27,137 nucleotides of DNA from DAOUMU01 sp034409055. GTDB taxonomy: Bacteria > Chloroflexota > Anaerolineae > 4572-78 > J111. Under the pieces are notes generated by a model. That model had not been told where the DNA came from and did not search any database. It saw nothing but the letters and a program-made list of their open reading frames with translations. Position 1 is the first letter of the stretch. Each line of letters begins with the position of its first letter. Where the stretch lies: positions 1-27,137 of the forward strand of contig DAOUMU010000116.1 of assembly GCA_034409055.1 (NCBI GenBank), read 5' to 3'. Shown piece by piece: positions 1 through 6,865 of this stretch. Position numbers and translations under genes: made by a program.

Positions 1-123
1 CTCACCAACATCAATCTACAGCCTGCAAAGTACGCAGGACTTTGTTGTCAAAGAACAATGGTCAGTTGCCCTTTGCCGCCCATCCCCCGACCTCGAAAGG
101 TCGGTTTCGGGCGAACGGGTCGC

Positions 124-308
124 ACCAAACCCGTTCAAGCTGACCGCCCAAGCGAGGTTTTTATTGTCGCTGGTGTTTAATTGAGGCTTGTCTTGCCAGC
201 CAAGTTGGTGAAAAATCAGGTCATACTTGCCGGTGGGGTGGTGTTTGGTGTAGTGTCTCACTCAATGGCCTCGGCTACACGTGCGGCAGCTTAACGGGAG
301 CGTTAGGC
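124..308 (+). repeat. possible degenerate attC site ending the preceding (partial) cassette
   Basis: Positions 302-308 read GTTAGGC, a perfect GTTRRRY right-hand core of an integron attC site, and they are the exact reverse complement of GCCTAAC at 1184-1190, the left core at the end of the next cassette. Upstream, the right half (about 265-301) folds back on about 131-160: CCGTTCAAGCTG on the left pairs with CAGCTTAACGG on the right, leaving one extra base on the left as attC sites do. The left core would be ACCAAAC at 124-130, one mismatch from RYYYAAC. At 185 bp it would be long for an attC. I see no convincing gene in bases 1-300; this stretch is probably the tail of a cassette that began left of the window. 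Confidence 0.4.
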
Positions 309-334
309 CTCAAAATCTTTGAAAGCAATGCGAA

Positions 335-1144
335 ATGCTTGAACAACCAAAACGTCTAAAACCAAAACAAGAAACTCTCCGTGAACTTTTTCTAAAATCT
401 GGAAACCAGTGTGCGTTTCCAGGTTGTAATCGTATTATGATAAATGATGAGGGAGTTTTTGTTGGGCAACTATGTCATATTGAGGCTGCTGAACAAGGCG
501 GTGAAAGGTTTAACGAGAATCAAACAAATGAAGAGAGACGAGCTTTTGGCAATCTATTGCTTCTATGCTACGAACATCATAGAATTACAAATGACATAGA
601 GCGATATCCTGTTTCAGAAATGAACAGGATAAAAGCCGAACACGAAGCTAAATATACAGATGCGGCACGAAAAATCCAATCCACTGTTGTCGATCATACT
701 AAGCGGGAAGAAATAGCGCTACCAACAACACTAAATAACTTGAGGTCAGTCCTTAACATCAAGGACTATGAATCCGGGCAGATACTGGAAGATATTAGGG
801 TTATTAAAGAGGTTGCAATAAGATTGCAAAAATTGCCAAGAGAAACAAGGCAATTTTTTGTAATAATGATTGAACGTGCGCATTATAATGAAGTTCTTCT
901 GCCCGAAGTTGCCAAAGCATGTCAGATGGGCACTCGAGAAGTAAAGGAACAATTAGCAATTCTAGATAGGCATGGATTTATATCAGATGTATATCTGGAC
1001 GAACGGGACAATGGGGTGGTGGATGTGCTAGATTTGGAGCCGTCTGGATGGTCTATATGGTCGGATATATTAAAATACTCCCAACAAACGAAGATTCCAC
1101 TTGAACGAATATTAGTTGAGATAAGATTTGATTTACTCGATTAA
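335..1144 (+). CDS. HNH endonuclease-like protein with C-terminal helical/winged-helix-like region (integron cassette gene)
   Basis: The N-terminal third carries an HNH/ββα-metal pattern: C26-x4-C31, then C47-H48, N73 and C78-x2-H81-H82. Cys26, Cys31 and Cys78 plausibly hold a structural zinc, while His48, Asn73 and His82 resemble catalytic residues. Residues 1-110 therefore look like a nicking or cutting nuclease domain. The remainder (about 120-269) is not a domain I recognise; residues 185-220 (LPEVAKACQMGTREVKEQL and after) read like a helix-turn-helix in a winged helix. The gene lies alone in a cassette (303-1301) between two attC-like sites and is clearly more AT-rich than the window's core genes, fitting mobile origin. 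A defence role is a guess from the HNH domain and setting. The ATG at 335 has only a weak upstream purine stretch. Confidence 0.7.
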   Translation: MLEQPKRLKPKQETLRELFLKSGNQCAFPGCNRIMINDEGVFVGQLCHIEAAEQGGERFNENQTNEERRAFGNLLLLCYEHHRITNDIERYPVSEMNRIKAEHEAKYTDAARKIQSTVVDHTKREEIALPTTLNNLRSVLNIKDYESGQILEDIRVIKEVAIRLQKLPRETRQFFVIMIERAHYNEVLLPEVAKACQMGTREVKEQLAILDRHGFISDVYLDERDNGVVDVLDLEPSGWSIWSDILKYSQQTKIPLERILVEIRFDLLD

Positions 1145-1183
1145 TGATAGGGTTGTTGAGATGGCTGTAGCCTTCAAATTCCG

Positions 1184-1307
1184 GCCTAACAAATCAATGC
1201 ACGCGAATTGCTAAGCGGCGTTTTTACAACGGTTACATGCCAGCAAAGAAATGGGTCATTGTGGCGACCGTCGCCAACCCGCAATCGCGTGATTTCAAGC
1301 GTTAGCG
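1184..1307 (+). repeat. integron attC site (cassette 1/2 junction)
   Basis: The left core GCCTAAC (1184-1190) fits RYYYAAC. The right end GTTAGCG (1301-1307) retains the invariant GTT and pairs with the CGCTAAC that closes the next cassette, as expected because the last six bases belong to that cassette. Inside, CACGCGAATTGC (1200-1211) pairs with GCAATCGCGTG (1281-1291) leaving a single extra A on the left arm, the extrahelical base typical of L''/L' boxes. A second copy with the same architecture lies at 2016-2139 and is about 95% identical over the interior, as in arrays of chromosomal integrons. Confidence 0.85.
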
Positions 1308-1367
1308 GGCTTGGTTTACGACTCAACAAGTGAAAATATTTAGCAATCAAAAAAGTGGGATAAGAAT

Positions 1368-1742
1368 ATGGGAAGCAAAAAAGGAAACCCGGAAGATATA
1401 GATGAATATATCAAGATGTTCCCTCAAGATATTCAGGTTCTTTTGGAAAGTCTACGACATACCGTTCAAAAAGCTGCCCCAGAGGCAGAAGAAACAATAA
1501 AGTATCAAATACCAACCTTTACCTTGAATGGAAATTTGGTCCACTTTGCAGCATACAAAAATCATATAGGGTTTTATCCGACTCCATCGGGGATTGAGGC
1601 GTTTAAGGAAGAATTATCAATCTATGAAGGGGCAAAGGGCTCCGTAAAATTTCCGCTTGACCAACCACTGCCTTTAGATTTGGTTAGCAAAATAGTGGCG
1701 TATAGAGTGGCAGAAAACCTGGGAAAAAAGAAGAAGAAATAA
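1368..1742 (+). CDS. DUF1801 / YdhG-like protein (integron cassette gene)
   Basis: This 124-residue protein has the DUF1801 (YdhG-like, frataxin-like fold) pattern: an N-terminal helix with D-x-Y-I, then the stretch around residues 37-48 (APEAEETIKYQIPTF), a central FAAYKNHIGFYPTPSG motif and a C-terminal V-x-x-R helix. Families of this kind are annotated as iron chaperone-like, but the biochemical role is poorly established and I would not assign a substrate. Length is normal for the family. The C-terminus is a run of lysines. It is the only recognisable gene in its cassette (1302-2133), has low GC compared with the chromosomal genes beyond 2570, and its start has only a weak purine stretch (GGGATAAGA). 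DUF1801 genes are plausible cassette cargo. Confidence 0.8.
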   Translation: MGSKKGNPEDIDEYIKMFPQDIQVLLESLRHTVQKAAPEAEETIKYQIPTFTLNGNLVHFAAYKNHIGFYPTPSGIEAFKEELSIYEGAKGSVKFPLDQPLPLDLVSKIVAYRVAENLGKKKKK

Positions 1743-1775
1743 CAGAGAAAAACTTCGGGATGTGTAAAATCAGGT

Positions 1776-1844
1776 CCGGTACACTCTTGCGAGCAGCGTT
1801 GGCAGCGCAGTTTGACGCCATAAGCGCGAGTAAGAGTGTACCGG
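1776..1844. repeat. inverted repeat in the gene-less tail of cassette 2
   Basis: CCGGTACACTCTT (1776-1788) is perfectly inverted at 1832-1844, with partial pairing continuing inward (GCGAG against the GCGCGAGT side) around a loop of roughly 40 bases. It lies in the 273-bp stretch (1743-2015) between the DUF1801 stop and the next attC, where I find no convincing gene on either strand. It lacks RYYYAAC/GTTRRRY cores, so it is not a further attC. It could be a transcription terminator-like structure or a remnant of a small inserted element. Confidence 0.6.
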
Positions 1845-2015
1845 AGCAACCGTTTTGCTTTCTCGAGGATAGGGCACCATGCCTTCCGTTAAGTGAAGCA
1901 GGTTTTGCTGTTGGAGTTGAACAAAATTGTGATTAGCCGTACCAACAGCGGCGGCATCGTGCTTCGCTGGCGTCGGTATCATCTTAGCAAATTGGGGTTG
2001 GTTCTGGCATCGGCC

Positions 2016-2139
2016 CGCTAACAAATCAATGCACGCGAATTGCTAAGCTGCGTTTTTACAACGGTTACGTGCCAGCAAAGAAATGGGTCATTGTAACGAG
2101 CATCGCCAACCCGCAATCGCGTGATTTCAAGCGTTGGGC
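2016..2139 (+). repeat. integron attC site (cassette 2/3 junction)
   Basis: The left core CGCTAAC (2016-2022) is the exact complement of the GTTAGCG that opens cassette 2 at 1301. The right core GTTGGGC (2133-2139) is a perfect GTTRRRY. The arms CACGCGAATTGC (2032-2043) and GCAATCGCGTG (2113-2123) pair with one extra A, exactly as in the copy at 1184-1307. About six substitutions separate the two copies, several clustered at the centre of the fold. No matching GCCCAAC closing core is evident downstream, so the third cassette is broken. Confidence 0.85.
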
Positions 2140-2155
2140 GGCTTTTAGCATTTAG

Positions 2156-2434
2156 ATGGAGGATACAATAGAATCATTGACTTTAAATGGCTTCAAAAAA
2201 TGGCTGGATATGTATGGTCAGGCTAGCGAAGACGGTGATCCGAAAGCCGCAGTTGAGCTATTCACACAAAATGCTGAATATTACGAAACACCTTCACCTG
2301 CTGAGCCTGACCTCGCTTCGCTCGGGGGGCAAATGAATAGGGAAGGCAGTTCCGAAAAAATATCTGTGCCCGCCTGTGCCCTGTGGGTACAGGCGGGTAA
2401 TTGTCCCAACTCCGTGAATCCACAGGGCAAGTGA
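2156..2434 (+). pseudogene. truncated NTF2/SnoaL-like protein, last cassette gene, fused to unrelated DNA
   Basis: The first 50 or so residues (FKKWLDMYGQASEDGDP, then AAVELFTQNAEYYETP) match the N-terminal helix and following segment of NTF2/SnoaL-like proteins, which normally run to about 120-150 residues with a cone-shaped β-sheet. After residue 50 the resemblance ends abruptly. The remaining frame reads through low-complexity and hairpin-forming DNA (2369-2397 and 2428-2501) to a stop at 2432. The simplest reading is that a cassette gene was cut by a deletion or insertion joining the array to the chromosomal flank. The cassette also lacks its own closing attC. Function of the remnant is doubtful. 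Confidence 0.6.
2369..2397. repeat. hairpin: 13-bp arms, 3-base loop
   Basis: CCCGCCTGTGCCC (2369-2381) pairs with GGGTACAGGCGGG (2385-2397) with one G-T pair, around the loop TGT. It sits in the broken end of the last cassette. There is no T-run after it, so it is not a clear intrinsic terminator; a REP-like palindrome is more likely. Confidence 0.65.
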
Positions 2435-2501
2435 CGTGAAGCGTGAAACGTGATGTTTTTACGCCATAAACCCTCACGTTTCACGTCACTTGCGCTTCAC
2501 G
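2428..2501. repeat. imperfect palindrome built from repeated ACGTGAA units
   Basis: The left arm (2428-2453) contains ACGTGAA, GCGTGAA and ACGTGA in succession. The right arm (2474-2501) carries the complementary TCACGTTTCACGTCACTTG followed by CGCTTCACG. The arms fold with a small register slip. The internal repetition of a 7-8 base unit on both arms suggests a dispersed palindromic (REP/MITE-like) repeat rather than a gene-specific terminator. It separates the cassette array from the response regulator, whose minus-strand transcript reads toward it. Confidence 0.6.
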
Positions 2502-2571
2502 CCGCCGAAAGTTTTGGGATGATTTAAATTTTGAAACTCCCTAGGTTTCTCTCCTCGTGTCGGGTAGTGAA

Positions 2572-3204
2572 CTAATCTTCGGGAACCAGACCGGTTCGCA
2601 CGGCATAGGCCGCAGCTTCGGCCCGATTGTTCAGATTCAACTTTTCCAAAATGTGGCGAATATGGGTTTTAACGGTATTTTCGGAAATATACAGCTTATT
2701 GGCGATTTCTTTGTTGCCCAATCCCCGGGCCACTAACTGCAAAATTTCTCGTTCTCGCCGGGTCAAAAGCTCTGGGGTGGGAGTTGGATGTGTCAATTCG
2801 TCCAGCACCCGCCCTACGAGGTCGGGGGGTAAAATAGTCTCACCGGCGGCAATACGACGAATGACATCTATGACCTGGCTTGACTGGCTGCTTTTGAGTA
2901 GATACCCCCGGGCTCCGGCTTTGACCGCTTCGAAAAGGTCTTTATCTTTGTTGGAGATGGTCAGTATTAGCACCTGGGTATTGGGTTGAACAGCCCGAAT
3001 ACGGCGAGTAGCCTCAATACCGTCGAGGTCGGGCATGTTCACGTCCATGAGTATCACATCGGGTTGTAATTCCAGAGCCAACTTCAACGCTTCTTCACCA
3101 TTAGCCGCTTCACCGATTACAGTTAAATCATCGGCTTCGTTTAGGATTAAACGCAGACCGTGGCGTAAAACGGCGTGGTCATCGGCTATAAGTACTCGTA
3201 TCAA
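2572..3204 (-). CDS. NarL/FixJ-family response regulator
   Basis: A receiver domain (residues 1-120) has the acidic pocket D8-D9, phosphoacceptor D54 in LMDVNMPD, and the K of YLLKSS. A LuxR/GerE helix-turn-helix follows (about 145-205: LTRREREILQLVARGLGNKEIANKLYIS then ENTVKTHIRHIL). About 210 residues is the family norm. No in-frame ATG lies near the N-terminus. I take TTG at 3204 because it begins right at the receiver fold (IRVLIADDH) and has AGAGG six bases upstream. A longer frame from TTG 3243 runs through a hairpin and adds 13 unconserved residues. It follows the sensor kinase at 3282-5165 on the same strand with a 77-base gap, so the two form a cognate pair. Confidence 0.9.
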   Translation of the reverse strand: MIRVLIADDHAVLRHGLRLILNEADDLTVIGEAANGEEALKLALELQPDVILMDVNMPDLDGIEATRRIRAVQPNTQVLILTISNKDKDLFEAVKAGARGYLLKSSQSSQVIDVIRRIAAGETILPPDLVGRVLDELTHPTPTPELLTRREREILQLVARGLGNKEIANKLYISENTVKTHIRHILEKLNLNNRAEAAAYAVRTGLVPED

Positions 3205-3229
3205 GTCAGGCCTCTGCTTTCCAGCATAG

Positions 3230-3250
3230 GGGCAAGTTAGCAACTTGCCC
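3230..3250. repeat. 9-bp hairpin between kinase and regulator genes
   Basis: GGGCAAGTT (3230-3238) and AACTTGCCC (3242-3250) form a perfect stem around AGC, between the kinase stop and the regulator start. No T-run follows on the minus strand, so it may be an mRNA processing or attenuation element or simply a REP-type palindrome. It argues against the regulator starting at 3243. Confidence 0.6.
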
Positions 3251-3281
3251 TATAAATACAAGGTTTTGCCACAAGAACTGA

Positions 3282-5165
3282 TCAGGAGGGCAGGGTGACC
3301 GTGAGGCGTGTCCCCTGCTCGGGGCCGGTGACAATGCTAAAGTCACAGCCCTGGCTTTGAGCTCGCTCGCGCATCGTAGCCAGTCCCAGATGCTTCCGGC
3401 CCCGGGGTAAGGCCGGATCAAAACCACAACCATCGTCGGCAATGGTCAAAGCCAACCGGCCATCATGGTCATGGTGGTGCAGCCGAATCCAAACATGCTC
3501 GGCACAAGCATGCTTGCGCACGTTGATCAGGGCCTCCTGAACAATCCGTAGCAATTGCAGTTCTGTTTCAGCCGAAAGCAAGGTTGGCTCTGCCTTCAGT
3601 TCAAGTGTAACCTGAATTCCCGTACGGTCTTTAAAGTCGTCCGCATATTCTTGCAAAACGGTGGCCAAACCACTTGTCTGATCGTTTTGCAGGCGCAGGC
3701 CGTCAATAGCCTCCCGCACGTCCATGTAGGCTTCCCCCACCATCTGGCGACCAATGACCAGCTCTTTTTCCAATCTATTTAGATCGCTTTTAGCCAGTAA
3801 GTCTTTCAGGTGATCCAGTTGCCAGCCCAGGGAGCTAAGCGTTTGGGCCAGGCCGTCGTGAATTTCGCGGGACAGGCGATACCGTTCTTCCAGCATGGCC
3901 ATCTGCTGCACCTGGGCGTGGAGTTGAGCGTTGTTAATGGCCAGGGTGGCCTGGTGGGCAATGGCCGAAAAGAGAGGCGCCTGACGCGGTTGAAAGAGGT
4001 GAGGCCGGTTGGCCATGATGACTAAGGCTCCTAACATTTCCTGGCCAGTAACCAGCGGAGCTACCGCTGCCGAACCTGGACCCGCATCGCCGGTTGGATG
4101 CCAGGCCGGGTATTGGGACAGGTCAGGGATCAAAATGGGTCGCCTGTCCTGTCGAACCTTTTCGGCCAGGTGGAGGGCCAGTTCAAACTGGGGGTGGTTG
4201 GGATCATCAGCCAGGCCACGTTGCGTCCAATGATGCCAGGTATCCTCGGCCTGGTCATATAACAGAATCACCCCACGGCGCGCCCCCCAGCCGGCCAGGG
4301 TCGTTTCTAACACCTGGACCAGTAAATCATCCAAGTTTTGCCCGGTCCGGGTCAGATTTTCTACAGCGTACAGGGTGGCCATCTGGCTGGTGCGCATACG
4401 GGCCCCTTCCAGGGTCGAAGCAATCTCAGTGGCTACAATATTCAATAATTGAATTTGTTCTTCCGGGGGACCACCAGGGGAGGGAAAATAGGCGCTGATA
4501 ATACCGTCTCGCTTCTGATTGCGCATAAGCGGCAGGCAGATGAGGGATTGAATGCCTTCACGCTGGGCCACTTCTTCCATACCCTGGAATAGGGTGCAAT
4601 CATTGGCCAGGCGAGCCTTTAAGAGGGTGCAATCATGACAGCGAACTGCAGAAATACCGGCCTCCATACGCCGGCGCAAGCTGTGTAGATAAGTATCACT
4701 CAGCCCCCAGGCCATATCCAGCTTGAGCCGGTCTTGCTCGTGGTCGAATGTCACAATCGTCGAACCCATCGCGCTGGTCAGGTGAGTGGGCGCCCGGGCG
4801 GCCAACTCCAGCACCTGCTGCATCTCAGTGGCCGAGGCGATTTCGCAGCCAATGTCGTGGACGGCCAACAACTGGCGGTGGGTTTCGGCCAACTTATCAT
4901 AGGCCAGGCGTAACTCGGTCTCAGTTTGCTCCTGCTGGGCGATGTTTTTGACCAGCCAGTTCAAAGCAAACCAGACCACCAGCCCCCCCAGCAAGCCGTC
5001 GAAAGCGACCGCCAGCCACGCTTGATAAGTCACCGGCACCCAACGCAAAACCACCCAGAGCATCAATTGATGCAGGGCCACCAGGCTCAGAATCACCAAA
5101 ATTATCACCCAGCGCAAACTGGCAATTCGTTGATGCAGCGGACGGGCTTCCTGAATCTGACTCAT
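3282..5165 (-). CDS. membrane-bound GAF-domain sensor histidine kinase (NarX/DegS type)
   Basis: This 627-residue kinase has two N-terminal membrane segments (about 18-40 and 50-72), a short coiled linker, two GAF-like domains (about 100-255 and 265-415), a HisKA_3 dimerisation domain with phosphoacceptor His436 in REIHDGLAQ, and an HATPase_c domain (N548 in EALINVRKH; DDGCGFD; HLGLATMRERA). It would pass phosphate to the NarL-type regulator next to it. The first GAF contains C176-x2-C179-x10-C190 (RCHDC, then NDC), a spacing that could hold a metal or redox centre; this is an inference. I start it at ATG 5165 (MSQIQEARP), because 37 further upstream codons look non-coding. The ribosome site is weak. 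Confidence 0.9.
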   Translation of the reverse strand: MSQIQEARPLHQRIASLRWVIILVILSLVALHQLMLWVVLRWVPVTYQAWLAVAFDGLLGGLVVWFALNWLVKNIAQQEQTETELRLAYDKLAETHRQLLAVHDIGCEIASATEMQQVLELAARAPTHLTSAMGSTIVTFDHEQDRLKLDMAWGLSDTYLHSLRRRMEAGISAVRCHDCTLLKARLANDCTLFQGMEEVAQREGIQSLICLPLMRNQKRDGIISAYFPSPGGPPEEQIQLLNIVATEIASTLEGARMRTSQMATLYAVENLTRTGQNLDDLLVQVLETTLAGWGARRGVILLYDQAEDTWHHWTQRGLADDPNHPQFELALHLAEKVRQDRRPILIPDLSQYPAWHPTGDAGPGSAAVAPLVTGQEMLGALVIMANRPHLFQPRQAPLFSAIAHQATLAINNAQLHAQVQQMAMLEERYRLSREIHDGLAQTLSSLGWQLDHLKDLLAKSDLNRLEKELVIGRQMVGEAYMDVREAIDGLRLQNDQTSGLATVLQEYADDFKDRTGIQVTLELKAEPTLLSAETELQLLRIVQEALINVRKHACAEHVWIRLHHHDHDGRLALTIADDGCGFDPALPRGRKHLGLATMRERAQSQGCDFSIVTGPEQGTRLTVTLPS

Positions 5166-5266
5166 AAGCGACAGTCTATAAGTATACTCTTGCTTGTAGT
5201 GTAGGCAAAGTTCAAGGGAAAACAGGGATATATTTATGGAACTTAAAAAAATAATCGGGGAATAAT

Positions 5267-5294
5267 GGCCGGGCATGGGGATGGATGCCCGGCC
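5267..5294. repeat. 10-bp stem hairpin between amidase and kinase (REP-like, possible terminator)
   Basis: GGCCGGGCAT (5267-5276) pairs perfectly with ATGCCCGGCC (5285-5294) around an 8-base loop. Downstream of the amidase on the minus strand a T-rich tract follows only after about 12 bases, so termination is possible but not textbook. On the plus strand a run of T begins about 11 bases after the stem. The trailing GGCCTAC also appears in the tandem hairpins at 22406-22505, suggesting a dispersed family. Confidence 0.6.
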
Positions 5295-5319
5295 TACCCC
5301 AATTATTTTTTAACCTACA

Positions 5320-6624
5320 TCAATATTCCAGCACCTCGGCAATCTGTCCGGCCCAGGTCAGTAGTTTTTCATCCTCCCACCAGCCGGCCACCAGTTGTAA
5401 GCCCAAGGGTAACCCATTTTGCCCAAAGCCAGATGGCAGGTTGATGGCCGGTAATCCGGCGTGAGTCCAGGGTAAATTCATCACCGGGTCGCCGGTGCTG
5501 TCCAGGGTGGCCGGCGCAGTGCCTACGGCTGAGGGTGCAATCCAGGCTGAGATTCCCCGCTCGGCCATCAACGCAGTCAGTTCCCGGCGCAACTGTTCCT
5601 GCCCGGCCCGGCAAGTGACGATTTGCTCCGGCGAAACCTGCTGGCCCCGCTCAATCAGGGCCACCGTCTTGGGGTGGTATTGGTTCGCAAATCGTTCAAA
5701 CCAGGCCTGATGAACCTGGCTGGCTTCGGCAGCGACCAAAGCATTATGCCGGGCGACAATTTCATCAAAATCAGCCAGGGCCTTTACCAGACGAATCTTG
5801 AACCCGGCCTGGCTTAGCTTTCTTTGGGTGGCCCGAAAATGGGATAAGCCCTCAGGGCTGGCTTTTTCCAGGTAGGGACCTTCCGGCACACCCAGCACCG
5901 GGCGGTCAACGGAAGAGGCTTCTTCGCTACGCCACCCCTGGTTTAATACGGCGGCAACCAGGGCCGCTCCGGCTACATCCTGGCTGAAAAAGCCAACATG
6001 ATCGGCTGAGCGGGACAGCGGAATCACCCCCTGGGTGGAAATGCGCCCGTAGCTGGGCTTGAAGCCGACCACGCCACAAAAAGCAGCCGGACGTATAACA
6101 GAACCGATCGTTTGGGTGCCCAAGGCCAGGGGACACAGGCCGGCCGCCACCGCCGCCGCTGAACCGCTACTCGACCCACCCGGGGTGTGGTCCAGATGAT
6201 GAGGGTTACGGGTGGGACCGGGGGCAAAGTAGGCAAACTCGGTGGTGACAGTTTTGCCCAAGATCAACGCGCCGGCCAGCTTGAGCTGAGTGACACTTTC
6301 GGCCTCGGAACCAGCCAACAAATTGGCCGGGAGGCGTGATCCAGCCTGGGTGGGAAAACCGTCGACGTGGAAAATATCTTTCACGCCAACCGGTACCCCA
6401 TACAGGGGCGGACGTGATTCCGGTTTCGGGTAAGAGGCGGCCAATACGGCTGCTTCTCGGCGCAATCGCCCAAAACGGTCGGTTTCGGGTAGAAAGGCTT
6501 GCACGCGCTCTTCATGAGCTGCAAATTGTGCTTGTAATTGTTTAAGGCAGGTTTCCAGGTCCACTCTTCCGGTCCGTAAGTCTGCCACCAAGGGGGCCAG
6601 ACGTGTTTCAATGTTGTTGGTCAT
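5320..6624 (-). CDS. amidase signature family hydrolase
   Basis: The 434-residue protein has the full Ser-cisSer-Lys amidase signature. Lys82 lies in GVPVGVKDIFHVDGFPTQAGS's first part, the Gly/Ser-rich loop GGSSSGSAAAVAAG is at 149-162 (cis-Ser about 151), and the nucleophile Ser175 is in QTIGSVIRPAAFCGVVGFKP's TIGS segment. The family hydrolyses amide bonds (simple amides, ureas, Gln-tRNA in GatA). The C-terminus keeps the usual NLPSGFG and GLPLGLQLVAG elements. No GatB or GatC gene is nearby and the start of the chain lacks GatA features, so a stand-alone amidase is more likely; the substrate cannot be read. Start ATG 6624 has AGGAGC six bases upstream. It is divergent from the HTH-PocR gene at 6866. 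Confidence 0.85.
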   Translation of the reverse strand: MTNNIETRLAPLVADLRTGRVDLETCLKQLQAQFAAHEERVQAFLPETDRFGRLRREAAVLAASYPKPESRPPLYGVPVGVKDIFHVDGFPTQAGSRLPANLLAGSEAESVTQLKLAGALILGKTVTTEFAYFAPGPTRNPHHLDHTPGGSSSGSAAAVAAGLCPLALGTQTIGSVIRPAAFCGVVGFKPSYGRISTQGVIPLSRSADHVGFFSQDVAGAALVAAVLNQGWRSEEASSVDRPVLGVPEGPYLEKASPEGLSHFRATQRKLSQAGFKIRLVKALADFDEIVARHNALVAAEASQVHQAWFERFANQYHPKTVALIERGQQVSPEQIVTCRAGQEQLRRELTALMAERGISAWIAPSAVGTAPATLDSTGDPVMNLPWTHAGLPAINLPSGFGQNGLPLGLQLVAGWWEDEKLLTWAGQIAEVLEY

Positions 6625-6721
6625 TGTTTTGCTCCTAATGCGGCTATGCCAAAATTAACATTAAGTATGCCAAAAATGTCGCTTGTTGACAATGTTTGCC
6701 TGGTCAATATATCCGCATTAT

Positions 6722-6817
6722 CTGCAATATATGCAGCTAATGCATACAATGCAGCTAATGACAAATGTCACATATAAATAGTGACAAATGTCACTATTCT
6801 ATCTGCATAAAATGCAG
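6722..6817. promoter_or_regulatory. cluster of palindromic operator-like sites in the amidase/PocR divergent region
   Basis: Two copies of TGACAAATGTCA lie at 6759-6770 and within AGTGACAAATGTCACT at 6780-6795, centred 23 bp apart (about two helical turns, same face). Around them are CTGCA/TGCAG palindromes: CTGCAATATATGCAG (6722-6736) and CTGCATAAAATGCAG (6803-6817), plus a direct repeat ATGCAGCTAATG at 6731-6742 and 6749-6760. The region is AT-rich and lies between divergent starts at 6624 and 6866. Two different dyad families suggest two regulators, one of which could be the HTH-PocR product itself. Confidence 0.7.
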
Positions 6818-6865
6818 TATATTATATACCAAGCTGTTAACTATTTCACGATTAGGTTGAATCTG

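Noticed and set aside
16..261. 81-codon minus-strand frame (GTG start) at the left edge
   Set aside because: It crosses the suspected attC fold, has low-complexity content and no family resemblance or ribosome site.
1776..1844. Inverted repeat in cassette 2 as another attC site
   Set aside because: It lacks RYYYAAC and GTTRRRY cores and the L''/L' extrahelical base.
1770..2024. 84-codon minus-strand frame in cassette 2
   Set aside because: It spans the inverted repeat and runs into the attC left core; no domain or ribosome site is visible.
1184..2139. The 124-bp repeats as a CRISPR or simple transposon duplication
   Set aside because: Repeat length and spacing (832 bp apart) do not fit CRISPR, and the complementary core heptamers are specific to integron cassettes.
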